Shown piece after piece: positions 11,017 through 23,699 of a stretch of DNA of 64,000 nt. Position 1 is the first letter of the stretch, and each line of letters opens with the position of its first letter. Both the position numbers and the translations under genes were made by a program. Source of the stretch: Pictodentalium vernedei (taxonomy: Eukaryota; Mollusca; Scaphopoda; Dentaliida; Dentaliidae); the NCBI GenBank assembly GCA_031216915.1, contig CM062290.1, positions 253,276,581 to 253,340,580 on the forward strand. Reading direction: 5' to 3'. A model generated the notes under the pieces. The model did no database searches. It was not told the origin of the DNA and worked only from the letters and a program-made list of their open reading frames with translations.

Positions 11017-11764
11017 GTAAGTATTAAAATAGTGGTTTAAAATTTTACATCACCACAAAGATCGTAGTAATGATTTGATATCAGGTTGGTCATCACAAAC
11101 GATTGAATGTGAATCAGTTTTAAAAATTAGAAGAATCTCCACAGTAAGATGAACACAATACTGCAGTCAAGTCACGTCCCAGGCTAAGGTACCTTTCTGC
11201 TTTGCTCCCCACTGCACACTAGAATCTAACTCGTCGAAAATGAAATGCGAGAATATTCAACTTGAGATGCCATTTTCGTTTGTTTGTCTTGATTTGGTTT
11301 AGTGGCGCCCGACCAGTATTGTGGTGGTCCTGGAGATGAGATAGATATGGGCCCCGCACCCACCATCCGCCAATCTGGTGTGAGAAAATTTTGATTTTCA
11401 CGTATGAAACTCACCAACCCTTTGAATCCAGACCTTTTGGAAGCCTTGTATCTAACACCAAAATTGTGTCTTAGACCAGGGCCTGCGCAAGCAAGTACTG
11501 CAAATACGGGACATACTTTGTGTGTTAACAGAGGGAATGGAAGGAGTGTCATAAAAACAGTGCGCTGATATACTTACTCAGACTCTAAGGGCCCCTAAAT
11601 ATTTGAGAAAAAGATTGGACTTAACCCCCCTCCCTATAGGGGAACGTTGCCGATTTGGTCGTGATTTCCAGATATTTAATTTACAAAATTTCTACCCATG
11701 TGGTGAGTGTGTCAATCTGATGGATACCAAATAACAGTTTTATGATCACAGTATTGTACATGAA
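11017..11764. other. Intron sequence, nothing recognised
   Basis: Follows the GTAAGT donor. Open frames on the minus strand at 11219-11552 lack motifs. No repeat structure was seen. Confidence 0.4.
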
Positions 11765-13967
11765 TAGTATGTCAGGGACTGGACTTTCGCTTTTTGCCAG
11801 ATCTCATATGTGACGCCATGCCACTTAACCCAGTTACGTCATGTTTGGTTGTCATGGTAGCCCGTGTCATCGAATCGATAGCTCATTTGCTTGATACGTC
11901 GTTCTAGCAAGCACTAGTATCATGATAGTGATATGAACTGGGACACTTAGCAGCATTAATGTACTGAGGGCCATGGCAGTCAGTGCCACAAGTTAGTAAT
12001 GGTTGAGATATTCTAGCACAGAACAGAATAGTCGTAGTCAATAATAATGATACAGGGCAGTAATGGTACGAGGCTACAAGGCTGACAGAACACCATATCA
12101 GTGATGAATACAATAGAGGTTAATCATAAGATAGATATCCGAAGTCGTGGTATAAGCCAATGGCATGACTGTTAGGAACTATATAGAAGCAAGGTGCTGT
12201 GTTGGAGCTAGAAGCCATATAGGAGCTAAAAGCTTCATAGGAACCTTGTTGCGGGTATCCACAAATGCCGCGATGAGTCGTAGAGCAGTATGTGGAGTCA
12301 CTTGGTCAAGCAATTGCTCGATAGCTCATTTGCTCAATGAGATTCGAGTCGTTTGAGTAATGACTTTTCAGTAACTGCTCGATAGCCTTTTAGAGGAACA
12401 TGGAATAGAAATGGAGAAGTTTCTTGAGCAAATAGAATGTATTCAACTGCTTCTAGTAGTGTTAGGAATTTTGATTGTGATATGAACTGTGACCCTAAGC
12501 CGCAGTAGTGCACTAAGAGCCATAGTAGTACCTCAGCTTAGTAATGGTGGGGCTCCTTAGCACAGGACAGAATAGTGGTAGCCAATAATAATGGTACAAG
12601 GCTGTAATGTTTTGCAAGTGTCGTTAATTCAAGTGGAAGCTGTTCACAGGACAGATGACAGTGACTTTGGGCAAGTCAGCAGTGGGGGTCTTGGTGCAAT
12701 GAAGGGTGTGAGGGTGAGTTAGAAGCCAGGCGCTGAATTGGGTTAGGAGCCATAACTATCCTCAGATATATATTCTTGAAAAGGTACCCCCAAAAGATAT
12801 CCTCAAAAGGTATCCTCAAATAGTACTTCACCATGTCATAGGTATGTTCAAATACCGAGATGAGTCGTAGAGCACTATGTGAAGTCACTCGTCTGAGCAG
12901 TTGCTCGATAAATCATTTGCTCGATCACATTTGAGTCGTTTGAGTGATGCCTGGCCCAGTTGCTGCTCGATTGACTCTTGGACTTATTCATAGGAGCCAT
13001 TGTATTGGAGAACGATTTCATAGTGGGTGGGGTTCAGATGAATGGAATGATCTTATTAGTTAGTTAGTTTTCGTAAAGTGAACTGATTGGGCGATCTGGA
13101 TAAATGAAACCTGCTCACTGTTCGAAACAAGAACAGTAGTACTATTAATAGTGTTAGAGCTAGACAGAACAGGCGAGAAAAGCTAAATATCTTAACAATA
13201 AGCAAAATTGTTCAAACTGATAGGCTCTTCTACTCTAGAAAAAGCGAATATAGTTGGATAGACATCAAAACAATAACACGGACAGATAGATAGAAACAAA
13301 GCAGGGGATTCTGAAAGAATCCGAACTAGTAAAATATTTCCATGTAAAGAGAATAGGTAGAAAAGGGGTGAAACTCCGAACTTGTACTCTTGTACAATAG
13401 AACGTGCCTTATAGCACTGCGTGCTCCTCTTATAAGCCCACAATGGGGCTTTGCCAAGTACGTTTCGGTAGTTTTGGGGGAAAGATTTTGGATCTCTTTC
13501 TGTAATTAGATATACTCTTATACAACGGAATGCTCCCTTCGAACATACCCCTGTCCTGTTGCTGGCCCTCTGATCACACAGCATTTCGGTAGTTTTGGTT
13601 GATTTGGGGAATTTTCGTATCTATTTGTGTAATTAGATAGACTCTTATACAGAGGAACACACCCTCTGAGAATACCCCATCCCGTTGTAGGCCATTGAGT
13701 CACAAAGCAACCATGTGCTACCATACAAACCAAGATGGTGGCCTCCTGTATACAAAACGAATGGTGGAAGCAAGTATCAAGCTAACAACCCGCGCAGCAC
13801 ATGCGCATCGACATCACGTATCACTTTGGTAATGATGTCACAACATGGCTGATCACGCGGGCTACTATGACAACCAAACCTGACGTAACTGTGTCACATG
13901 ACATGACGTCACATGATATCCGGCATGATATCCTTCAAAAAAGGCACATTCAGACCCTGACATACTA
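11765..13967. mobile_element. 2.2 kb element with ~100 bp terminal inverted repeats
   Basis: TAGTATGTCAGGG at 11765 is inverted at 13955-13967. Inverted similarity continues inward with gaps to about 11868 and 13850, including GTTACGTCA-GTTTGGTTG and CATGGTAGCCCG. TA dinucleotides flank both ends, possibly a TA duplication. The interior holds two diverged direct copies of a ~550 bp unit (compare 11930-12120 with 12478-12610, and 12280-12365 with 12860-12945, the latter with GCTCGATA and GAGTCGTTTGAGT). It also holds a ~135 bp duplication at ~13430-13690 with TTTCGGTAGTTTTG. No transposase was found, so it is non-autonomous. Confidence 0.75.
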
Positions 13968-15147
13968 CACTCGAAACTAATACATAACCACTATAATGTA
14001 ATAATTTATGAATTCTGTTCATGAAAGAATGGGTTCAAATAAAGTTTTGTACTGAGCACTATCGGGTGTGGTGTATTCTTGGAACAGAGTCCTAAATGTT
14101 TATGTGATATTTATATAAGGTATCTTCCGTTATCAGGTTCTAAATACTTTTTGCATTTATGTGTATACAGTATCCATGCGTATTAGGCGGGGCCAGGAGA
14201 CATTTGACAGTGAAGCTGGGTACGGGAGCCTCCTTGGGGAAAAAATGGAAAATAGGAGGCCAGTGTTCCCCTCCCGTGGCTCGTTTGCCCAAAATATTCC
14301 CACATTTTTATATAGACTTCAGATTTTGAAGAGAAGACCCATACAGCACGAGCTATAGCTGCATGGGGTGTGCTATTACCTGCAATAACACACGGTCAGC
14401 ACTACTTCCAGTAGTGGATGTCCATTTGTTGTTGAAGGTAATACAGTGTCCACATCACACGCACTCTATTTTCAGTAGATATATTTCGTGGTTACATATT
14501 AAGTTTAAAAGTTTAGAGTGTGTAAATATGTGAAGAAACAAAATTTCAAGTAAATTATTGTCTATACATGTAAAGATGTTACCCCTGGTAAGGATCGCGC
14601 AGGTCTATTAAACACCTCCTTTTTATGACATAAACACACATAAAATTTGCTCATTTTTCAAGGAAACCAATCTTTTAATAAGCTGTCAATTTATTTCCAT
14701 ACTTTACACTGGATTTTCTCTTCACATCTATTACATTTATTCAACAGGTTGATCTACAACGTATTCTGTTAACTAATAGCATTATTTTCTCTTTGCTGTT
14801 CTCGCTAAGTATTGATTTCCCCGATAGTGTAATTACATCCCGATTTTAATGAATTCTTTTATTTCCTAAAATATAATCCACCTTTCCAGTAAATACCGTT
14901 AAATCTTCACGATATAGCTTTAGATAATAATGTGGACTTATGCACCAATAAAAAATAATTAAATAACTTTAAGCTAATGTACATTTACAGACAGGTATAT
15001 ATATTATTTTTTATAGAGTTTGCCATGATTTATTCCTGAATGGCAAATGAAATTTATTGTATCTTCGTCTGGTGAAGAGTGGTAATATATCCAGTGATGT
15101 TATTTTAGTGGTTCCTGAACCAATATCATTCATTTATTTACTTCCAG
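13968..15147. other. Intron sequence, nothing recognised
   Basis: AT-rich intron with no gene or repeat structure that I can support. The last 20 bases form the polypyrimidine tract and acceptor of the next GMC exon. Confidence 0.5.
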
Positions 15148-15337
15148 CTTGGTGAAGACTTGAATGAGAGGATTCAAAAATATGGTCCAGAGACAAATGG
15201 AATGAGTGTACTATTGATACCACTCCGTCCAAAAAGTCGTGGGACCATTCGTCTAAAGTCCACAAATCCCCATGACCACCCAACAATAGACCCAAATTAT
15301 TTGGAAGACAAAGAAGATGTGAAATCATTTGTGGAAG
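15148..15337 (+). CDS. GMC oxidoreductase, internal exon (C-terminal domain)
   Basis: The 190-nt exon follows a pyrimidine-rich TTACTTCCAG acceptor in phase 0, matching the phase-0 end of the preceding exon, and ends in phase 1 before GTAATC. The peptide runs LGEDLNERIQKYGP, then a LLIPLRPKSRGTIRLKS block, NPHDHPTIDPNYL and EDKEDVKSFVEG. These are GMC C-terminal landmarks: P-x-SRG-x-[IV]-x-L-x-S, then NP-x-x-x-P-x-[IF]-x-x-NY, then the D-x-x-x-[LF]-VEG helix. No stop or frameshift interrupts it, so this exon looks functional. The conserved landmarks make the family call firm; the exact enzyme is unknown. Confidence 0.92.
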
Positions 15338-15639
15338 GTAATCATAAATTATTTCAAATAAAGTTTAGTATCAGAAGACTGCATCACTTAATCCTGTGTA
15401 CTACACTTCATGGAATTAGCGAGAACATCTTTTTTTATATTTTCTGAGTGCCATAGAATCACAAAACGATGCTGGTTAGTGGTTATATTAACAATATGGC
15501 ATATCGGGGGTTCAAACCCATGAGGAGAGAGTTTCATTCGGCCCCAACCGTCTTGCAAAACTATACTAAACCACGTTTTATATTTCTAATAAAATTTCAA
15601 CAGATGCAAGGGATCACTTTCGTTTTCAGCTGCGGTTAT
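15338..15639. other. Start of the 46 kb intron, nothing recognised
   Basis: Begins with the GTAATC donor. A plus-strand frame at 15469-15702 has no motifs. Confidence 0.4.
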
Positions 15640-16100
15640 AAATTGGTCAGTCAGTCTTGCTGGCTGGCCAGATCTGTATGTCTGTCAATCTGTGACCAAT
15701 GACAATTTGAACTCGATAACTTTTAAAATACTTAGTGGAATGGCAACATATTCACACTCGAGTATATCGTACTGGTGTCTAGCCCCATGTTCAGTGAAGG
15801 TTTTATTGAGAGTATTTTTTTGTCATCGGTTGGTCTGTGATCAATGAGTTTTAAACGTTTCAAATACTCAATAGAGTGACTTTATATTTGGTATGCAAGT
15901 GTATCGTGTTGCTTATGCCCAATGCAGTTGCAATGTGGAGAATTTTTATCATCGGTAGGTCTGTCTGTGACTAACGACTTGTAAATTCAATTTTTAAAAT
16001 ACTTCATGTAATGACATCATATTTTGTAGGCAAGTGTACCTTATTGATGTCTAGGTTAACGTTCAATGTGGGCATTATTGTGAGTATGTTTTGGCTGTAT
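15640..16100. repeat. Three diverged tandem copies of a ~145 bp unit
   Basis: Units share TCATCGGTWGGTCTGT, TGTGAYCAATGA, TTTTAAAATACTY and GCAAGTGTAYC. Copies start near 15655, 15825 and 15950. No flanking element ends were identified. Confidence 0.65.
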
Positions 16101-17324
16101 TTCCCATGATGGACGTTGTTTCATTTTGACCAGCCATCACAGTTTAGTTACTACGGAATTTCTTCTGACACAATATTAAATCTTACAGCACTGGAGGCTA
16201 AGATAGTATCATTTCGTTCAATACTATCTGCAGTAAAATGGATGAGTCCATTCTTCAGTTATCGAGAGGTTCAATAATAATTTAATCCTGCAGCTCTGTA
16301 TGGCTATAGGATTAAATTATTATTGATCCTCATTCTGATTTATTCTTCATTGTGTCGAGTGCTTGTCCTCTGCCAAACTTTTTCTTCGTTCAATAATTGA
16401 TGGATTCCGTTTTGTAATGTCAACTAGGAGTGCTCGATGTTACCACCACAACAAATGTTCCGACAGACTCTGTTGGAAACTGGATTGATTTCTGTTTTCA
16501 CGTCAGCCCAAAACAGAAATTCAGATGTTATCCTGATAAGTTCAGCCTTATGTGCCCCAAATATGTATCATTGAATTCAACCTTGGTTGGAGACACTGGA
16601 CTCCAATATTGATCACAAAATTCCTACATGAATAGTATGTTGAAAACCATTCATCCTGTAGTTAGTAACTTCCAGCTGAAGCTGCTACAAGAGTAGTAAA
16701 CAAAACTACAGGGGTGTGCTTATGACTGCCAGCAGATCATAACATGTTTACACTCCGATTACTTTATTCATTCAAGCAAAACATGTCCTGAGCATTGCTC
16801 AGAAAACTTGAAAAGGCCACAAACTGACACACTATAACATGGCTCCAGTTATAAAAGCTGTCCAGTTCATTATAACATGAAAAAGGAGAATTCGCAAAAT
16901 GGGTACAATTTGTCCATTACTTTAGTAGTGGCCAAAATTGGGGGGTTTCCGACTCAAGTAGTTAGTGGGACCCTGGGACCTTGTTTGTCATGTTATGAGA
17001 CGTTACAGAGCATAAAATGGCTTCAGAATGTTCATGACGGTGTTACCGCCAACCCAAAACTAATCACCACAAGGGCCTACAGTGCTCGGTTATTCTGCTT
17101 TTGGACAATGCTTGTTACGGAAAACCATAATATCGCTGTACTGATGGGTTATAAATTCAAAAGCTTAACCTCTACATCTGACGATGAAACATTACAATGA
17201 CAATAAGTTTACACATAGACTGTAAACTGAACAATACGGCCAACTACGGTTCGTCCCAAAACACAGAGTGTAATCTTAACTATCAAGAGAAACAGAAATT
17301 GCAGGGTAATGATGTAAAAGGCCG
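16101..17324. other. Unassigned intron with a 19-bp-arm hairpin
   Basis: A perfect inverted repeat, TCAATAATAATTTAATCCT at 16271-16289 and its complement at 16308-16326, has an 18-base loop. The rest, including a 107-codon plus-strand frame at 16877-17200, shows no recognised motif. Confidence 0.5.
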
Positions 17325-17456
17325 AGTACAGTCACCTCCCTCCCCTCCCCCCACATCGATGGGAAGGTGTCTACACATTTTATAATGGAGCACGGCCCAG
17401 TACAGTCACCTACTCACCCCTCCCACTTTGAGGGGAAGGTGTCTACACGTTTTACC
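17325..17456. repeat. Two tandem copies of a ~70 bp GC-rich unit
   Basis: Units share GTACAGTCACCTMC, CCCTCCC and GGGAAGGTGTCTACAC, followed by TTTTA. Only two copies are present. Confidence 0.65.
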
Positions 17457-18861
17457 GTTCCCAGTCACTCGTTACCCAATTCATTGCGGCTTTCATTCAG
17501 TTCGCGTGTATCTAACATTTGCAATACAGTGCCGTCCATGTAGAGTAGATTGTGGCCACAGTTTTCGGAGCAGCGACTCCAAATTTTCAGCATGTGTTCT
17601 AGAAGCTCAGCTGAACTCGTTCATATAAATCAAACTCCAGAATCCGAGCACACACACCGTGGGAACCTCGCACGCATATGCCTACCCTCTTTTCAAATTC
17701 GACCTGACAGAGTGGAAAATTGGTGTCGCTCTTTATGTGCAAAGCTGCAATAACTATTTGTCAACGACGAGTGGAAATTTCATGGAAATCTGCCGAGAAT
17801 TGTCTAGGATATAGCGATTTGATGAGAGGAGGTAATTGTTTGAATTTGGCCATTTTCTAACCGGTGCGTTTTAACGAAGCAAGAATGGGCAACGACATAC
17901 CCATCCCTCTCTAGGCTAGTTCCTCTTAAAAGTTATAACGAAGCACGAGGCCATGAGCAATGGGGCAAAATTAGAATTGCTTCTTCAACAACCTAACCCG
18001 GGTATCCTGACCCTGCCTTTAAACCTTAGATAATCGCTGCAGAAGTTAAAAGTGAAAACATCTCCGCCGGTGAGGAGGTTAGTGGCGAGAAAGATTTATT
18101 GAAAACTCTCCAATATGACCTTAAAAATTTCAGTTCAAACATACACCAACTGTTCCGAGACCGTTGAATGCAACGACTTGAAATTTTTAGAATTTGTTCT
18201 ACACACCCTGTCCAACATTTTGGCATCTATGTCGAGTGTTTCGGACCACGTGGAAACCGAGAGTATGATTCGTCCTCGACTTCACTAGTGTGGATTGAGC
18301 AAGGGCTTATAGTGTAGGCTACTGTAGACCAGCAATTGCACATAATTTCCATTTTGTTGGTACGAAATTGCCTTTTCGTGTTTTTATGTTTGTGTTTTGT
18401 CCATACAACCTGCAGTTTCTACCGTTGCCATATGTGAAAGTATCCTTTTGTCATTTTCACCAGTTTTTTGGCGGAAATTTGAGGGCGCCCTCTACAGCCA
18501 AATCCAGCGATAAGGTGTTTTCTTCGGATTTTTACATTTCCAGTTAGAGTATAAAATGAGCTACAAATTGCTGGCCTTTGTTTAAAAAATCCCGACTGGG
18601 ATTCCGAGGTAGAAGTGATTTGAAATAAGGTGGTTTTTGTCCATTGTCGGTCGTTGTTGCCATGGTGACATCAAACATCGTGAAAAGGTGAGCGAAAATT
18701 CACCGTCAACATTTTGGCTACGGTAGGTACCACGTACTTGCAAAATTTCAACTGGCTAGCTTGAATAGTCATTGAGATATAGCGTCAAATGCTTAATTGG
18801 CCACTTTTGGGGAAAATTAGCTTCCTTCTGAAATGCATGGTATACCTGCAGAAAAACATGT
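17457..18861. other. Unassigned intron upstream of the DIRS element
   Basis: No motif-bearing frame and no internal repetition were noticed. It is flanking DNA for the DIRS-like insertion at 18862. Confidence 0.4.
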
Positions 18862-19064
18862 ATTTTTATACTGTACCAATGACCCAGACATAGCTGGTGC
18901 TAACTCTTAAAATATAGGGCCAAACACAAATTTTGCCCCCCAATCCCCAAAATTTGCATCTAAAACTAAAGAAAACATGTCCTGAAAGGCCCTCCACACT
19001 TCGCCCCTACTGCGTATGCGCAGTGTCAAGGACGTTCCGAAATTGGCGCCATTAATCATTCTAA
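18862..19064 (+). repeat. Left inverted terminal repeat of the DIRS element
   Basis: Begins ATTTTTATACTGTACCAATG and ends TTAATCATTCTAA. Apart from the outermost ~15 bases it is an almost exact reverse complement of 25539-25733. It contains a CTGCGTATGCGCAG site at ~19010-19023, one base from the perfect palindrome in the right repeat. Confidence 0.88.
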
Positions 19065-20199
19065 GTTTGGCCCTTCATCAGTTAACATCTGACTGATCTT
19101 TGTGCTTATAAATCTCAGTTTTAATGATGCCAGACACATAAATATTAGTGAAATGGTGATTCTAAGGAGGATAGAGAAGGAGGAGAGGAAAAGAATGTGT
19201 GACAGAATATTATCAGGGCTGTAACTTAAAATTTTTTAATGAAATTATGTTAAGTTACCTATTTTCAAGGCAGCAGCCATTTTGTTGTCATTCTGATTAT
19301 TTAGTTACACTGTTTTTTAAGTGTTTTCCTCTCTCCCTGTCCTTTAAGTTCCCCCTTGCTATTCTCCCATGCTTTTGGCATAGTTTTTGTAATTATTATT
19401 ACTAAATTTTCTTGGGAGTTTTAGCTGAATAACAGAATGAATTCTGTTCTTTCCCCATGTTTACGTCTTCACCTACGGGTGGTTAGGCGTTGTGTTCTGC
19501 ATCTACCATCTGATGTTCTGCAGTTTCTTCCCTGGAAGTCTCTGTTTTGCATCAGGTAGTGTATTTTTGGTAACTGATTTCGGGCCTGGGTGCCTGGAGT
19601 CTTATTTTAGTGTTTTTACACTCATTGTTTACATTTACAACAGCCCTCTGTGTGAGGGGGGGATTTCTAAAAAATAATATCTTGATGTTATTTTAATCAT
19701 AACTAGATACATTATTATTGTTCGTAAGTGTTGAATAAATTGTTTAAAATATTTTTAAAATTTTTGTCCACACTTAGGCTTGGGATCCATTGGGGCTCAA
19801 CGTTACTTTTCAGAAACTTGGGCTGTTCTGAAAAAATATTTTTTCAAAATATTTTGATTTCAATTATTTTTTCTATATTAATGGATCATATTATTATTAT
19901 GTATTTTGATTGCCAGGGGTTAGTGCGAGTACCAGGACTTGTTTTCTTTTCACATTGAAAGGATATTGATCAATTGTTTTAAGAGGAAGTCTTCCTCTGA
20001 CTTTATTATCATTCTATGTGTGGTCAGTGTACTTGCATTAACTCCTGTTCTGTATCGTATGATTTCGATGACAATATGGGAAGCGTATGTCACGGTATGT
20101 TGTTGGGGATTTGGACACTCCGGTCCTTTCCCCGCAGGGTCACTCTACTTTATCAATTTCTATTACAGACGATCAAGATTAGGGTGATGTATCTGTGAT
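19065..20199 (+). other. DIRS 5' internal region, non-coding or decayed
   Basis: AT-rich sequence between the left repeat and the first gag-like module. Several short Phe/Leu-rich frames are open but none shows a known motif. It is probably leader sequence of the element. Confidence 0.45.
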
Positions 20200-21340
20200 G
20201 TCTTCCAACAGTGTGCCTCCGTCGTCACAATTATGAAGGGCTAGCAGAAAAGTGCTCATGTAAATACGCCAATTGCCTAAGAGGACCCTAGTAGGTTCGA
20301 CGGCCTTTGACGTCCGCTAGCTCGCCCGGTGTAGCGTCCATTCACCGAATGGTTCGGCAGCCGGGTTCGTCCGTTGCGGTCTAGAAGGAATTTTGGGGTG
20401 ATGCGAGCACTATAAATTAACCTAATGCACACCCAATGACGGCGGATCGGAGGGAGAACGCAGGAAGCCTTTTAGTCCGGTTCATAGCTCGTTCCGGTCC
20501 ATCCGGACGGCAAGCGAGAGAGGCCCCTCTCTCGTTCAACAACATCTGGCCCCAGATGTTGTGGTACAAAATGTGTCGCAAGCGGAGCATACGTCCGTCG
20601 CTCGGGACTCTCCGTTGTATAGGCAGTCCGCTGAGACTGCTAAGGCTTCCTCTTCTCGTCAGCGCACACGACCGCACCTTGGCTGCGTGACCGCCGATAT
20701 ATTACCAGCTTCGCCGATCAAGGATTCTTCGGCGACCAGGTCACACCATCCGGTAGCCAGGGACACGAGGCCTGCAGACTCCGGACGTTCGCATAGGAAG
20801 TGTGCGGGAGTCAATGTACACGGAGCTTCCGGCGGCAATGCATCGTAAGACCGCTACTGCACAGGCCTCGGGAACGGACGTGCTTTCCTTAATAGCACAG
20901 TTTATCGCAGCTTCCCAGCATCAACTGAATCTGTCGCATATATTTTATCCGACGATGCTGGGTCGGGACGCTCCGCGGAAGCGGGTACGGACGTTCGAAA
21001 GTTTCATCCGGTCCGACGGGATACCGAAAGGGATTCGGAGGATTTCGAGCTTTCCCTTTCGGAACAACATATGCTGTTGTGTATGTCATCTGACTTGGTC
21101 TTCTACAGCTTCTTTCGTCGGACCAGAATGCTGCGATGCCGGATAAGAAACTGATAGCGTCGGTGGACTTAGAAATTTTTGGTTCGGTTCAGGGACATCG
21201 TCCCTCAGTTCCGACATAGTCCAATAATGTCACACAAACTTTCGAATTATTGAACGACGCTATATATATTATTATTTTATGCTTGCTATCCAAGCATTTC
21301 TGGTTTCTTGTTCGAAGAGTTATGGAGATGTCTTTTAAAA
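20200..21340 (+). pseudogene. DIRS gag-like module, copy 1
   Basis: Higher-GC sequence with frames rich in Ser, Arg, Gln and Thr (for example QNVSQAEHTSVARDSPLYRQ near 20564) and an acidic ERDSEDFELSLSEQ-type stretch near 21030-21075 in another frame. This basic/Ser-rich then acidic composition, lying 5' of RNase H, suits a DIRS gag-like first ORF. Frameshifts separate the parts. The block is repeated with about 1,130 bp spacing downstream (GTGTGCCTCYGTCGTCA at 20211 and 21341). A CAACATCTGG hairpin lies near 20540. Confidence 0.55.
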
Positions 21341-22440
21341 GTGTGCCTCTGTCGTCATAGTTAATGAAGAGTTAGCGGCAATAAGTGCTCATGGAATATG
21401 TCTGTCGCCTACGGAGTGACATTCGCTAGCTCACCCGGTGTAGCGTACATTCATCGAATGGTTCGGCTGCCGGGTTCGTCCGTTGCGGTCTAGGAAGGAG
21501 ATTTGGGTGATGCGAGCACTTTAATTACTTAGTACTCACCAAGTGACGGCAGATTGAGGACAGATCGGAGGAAGCCTGTTAGTCCGGTTCCTGGCTTGTC
21601 CAGGTCCGTCCGGGCTGTGAGCGAGAGAGGTCCCTCTCTCGCCCAACAACATAGGGGACCGCATGTTGTGGTTCAGATATTTTACATTCGGAGCATATGT
21701 CCGTTGGTCGGGACGCTCCGTTATATTGACAGTCCGAGAGACTGTCTTTAATGCTTCCTCATCCTCACAGCAGGGCACACGACCGCACATTGGCTACGTG
21801 ACCTCGAGTATCCGATCAGTTTCGGCATTCAGTGATTCCACGGCGAATAGGTCGCGCCATCCGGTAGCCAAGAGACACGAGGCCTATACACTCCGTTCGC
21901 TCGCATATTGGTAGTATGCACGGGGTAACGATCACGGAGCTTCCAGCGGCAATGCATCGTAAGACCGCTTCTCCTCAGGCCTCAGTGACGGACGTGCTAT
22001 CCGAGTTAGCACAGTTGTTTCGCAGCATCCCAGCAATTGACAGTTTCTCGGTCGAATCAGGAATTATCCGACGGTGCTGGGTCGGTACGGTCCGCGGTTG
22101 CATCAGCTACGGACGACCGAACGCTTTATAGGGTCCGACAGGATGGCGAAAGGGATTCGAAAGATTTCGAGTTTTCCCTTTAGTAGTATCGGAAGATGCC
22201 TTTCATATCTTCTGGCATTATCTTCCAGTGATTATTATTTCGGACTTCATTGCTGCGATCTTGGATAAGAGACTTATAGCGTCATTGGACTCGGATTTCT
22301 CGATCGGTTCAGGGACATTGTCCCTGACTTACCGACGCAGTCCAATATTGTCATTACAACATGTGTTTTATTTTTCGACGCTATATATATATATATACAA
22401 GCCTGCTACTAAGCATGATAGTTTAGTTTCTTGTCCGCGT
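21330..22440 (+). pseudogene. DIRS gag-like module, copy 2
   Basis: Diverged tandem duplicate of the preceding module. Both share ATTCAYCGAATGGTTCGG, AGCGAGAGAGG, GCAATGCATCGTAAGACCGC and the terminal GACGCTATATATAT. By eye the copies differ far more than the duplicated GMC exons do, so this duplication is old. Neither copy holds a full frame. Confidence 0.6.
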
Positions 22441-22924
22441 TGCTCATTTCTGCCATTTTATCATTTATACAAATAGTTTATTTTGGCAGAGCAGGGCATA
22501 CCGAGAGTTCATATGCGTCTAGACGGTGTGATTAAAGACTGCATATATTCTTTTTCGCCGTTTATGTCTTTTCCAATTTCAATGTTGGGAACGACATTAT
22601 GTATAGTAGACTTAACTTAGACGCTTTATTATACGTAATCCGCCTTACTGAGGCGTTATCATTACGTCTTCAAGAAAAGATTTACGGGATATTATTCTCA
22701 ATGTAATTTCTTTTGAGGGCAGTAGTTTGTTCACGTATAACTCCGCCCTTCAGTGGCTGATTGGAGTTAGTTAGACGTGACGCAGCCCTAGCTACATCCA
22801 CACGCGTGGATAGTAAGGTTAAGAACTCTGTCAGAGTCGCTTCGTTCTCGGAGGAGCTTCTCTTCGACGGCAACTTTTCGGCAATCCATGAATTGCTCGA
22901 TTTATACGTTCTCTTGTCTATCTA
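22441..22924 (+). other. DIRS region where reverse transcriptase is expected; not recognisable
   Basis: I looked for the DIRS reverse transcriptase landmarks (L-D-L-K-D-A-Y and Y-x-D-D-type boxes) in all plus-strand frames here and saw none. The open frame on the minus strand (22682-22873) has no motif. Deletion of the polymerase domain is the simplest reading. Confidence 0.4.
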
Positions 22925-23620
22925 GTGTTACAAGAGATTCAGACTGGGGCAAACATTCGGTGGTTGACTCAGAGAGTGCCGCCGCAGTTGCCGGACCCGA
23001 GTGTGGCTGTTATGACGGTTGCCAGTCAAACAGATTGGGATATAATACTGATCCCTACGGATTCGAAGTGCCAGGGTCTTTGGGTTCCGCAGTCTTTTAG
23101 CAATCAGTTTAACTTCCGCGGAATAATGTTTTTTAGGCTTGCTTTATGTCATTGCATGAACATTATTCAGAAACGCATGCCCAAATTCCTGTCCTTTAAT
23201 TCGACAGTAGTGGCGTATCTCCGGAACCAGGGAGGCACTCTTTCGTTTCCGTTATTCAATTTAATGGAAAGAATCCGTCTGTTGGTTATAGTACACCAAG
23301 TTCAGTTTTGGTCCGTCATATTCCGGGTCGTCTGATTGTTTTATCGGACTCCCGTTCTCTTACGGGTTGCTTGTTGCTGTCAGAATGGACTCTCAACAAA
23401 CAAGTATTCAATCAGATTTGCTATCTATGGGAGCGCCCAATGATGATTTATTTATGACACAGCTTGCTAATCAATTGCAGACGTATGTGTTGGCTTGTCC
23501 AGATCTCTGAGCTAATATTGTTAACGCTCTATTGATCTATAGGACGGAATGATAGGATACGCGTATCCTCCGGCGCTGTTGTTTTAGCAGGTATTGCTAA
23601 GATAAACAACCACAATACAT
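22925..23620 (+). pseudogene. DIRS/Ty3-type RNase H and following segment
   Basis: The 136-codon frame at 22925-23335 contains SVAVMTVASQTDWD (family T-D-A-S-x-x-G-W-G), GLWVPQS (family G-x-W-s-x-x-E) and STVVAYLRNQGGTLS, matching the D-N-x-T-V-V-A-Y-[LI]-N-x-Q-G-G-T signature of DIRS RNase H. Further on, in shifted frames, come EWTLNKQVFNQICYLW, QLANQLQTYV and GYAYPPALL, which match the P-x-x-D-L-F-A and A-Y-A-[FY]-P-P segments between RNase H and recombinase. Two or more frameshifts and stops are present. Confidence 0.8.
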
Positions 23621-23699
23621 TTCTGTTGATAGCATCTCTATCTTCACAGAGATCATGAGTAATTTACTCTCTTGTCTACTGTGGGTCTTAACGTGAAAT

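Noticed and set aside
20436-20690. Possible bacterial-type or host gene cluster in the GC-richer 20.2-22.4 kb stretch
   Set aside because: The two modules are tandem copies inside the DIRS terminal repeats, and frames are broken; gag-like retroelement sequence explains the composition better.
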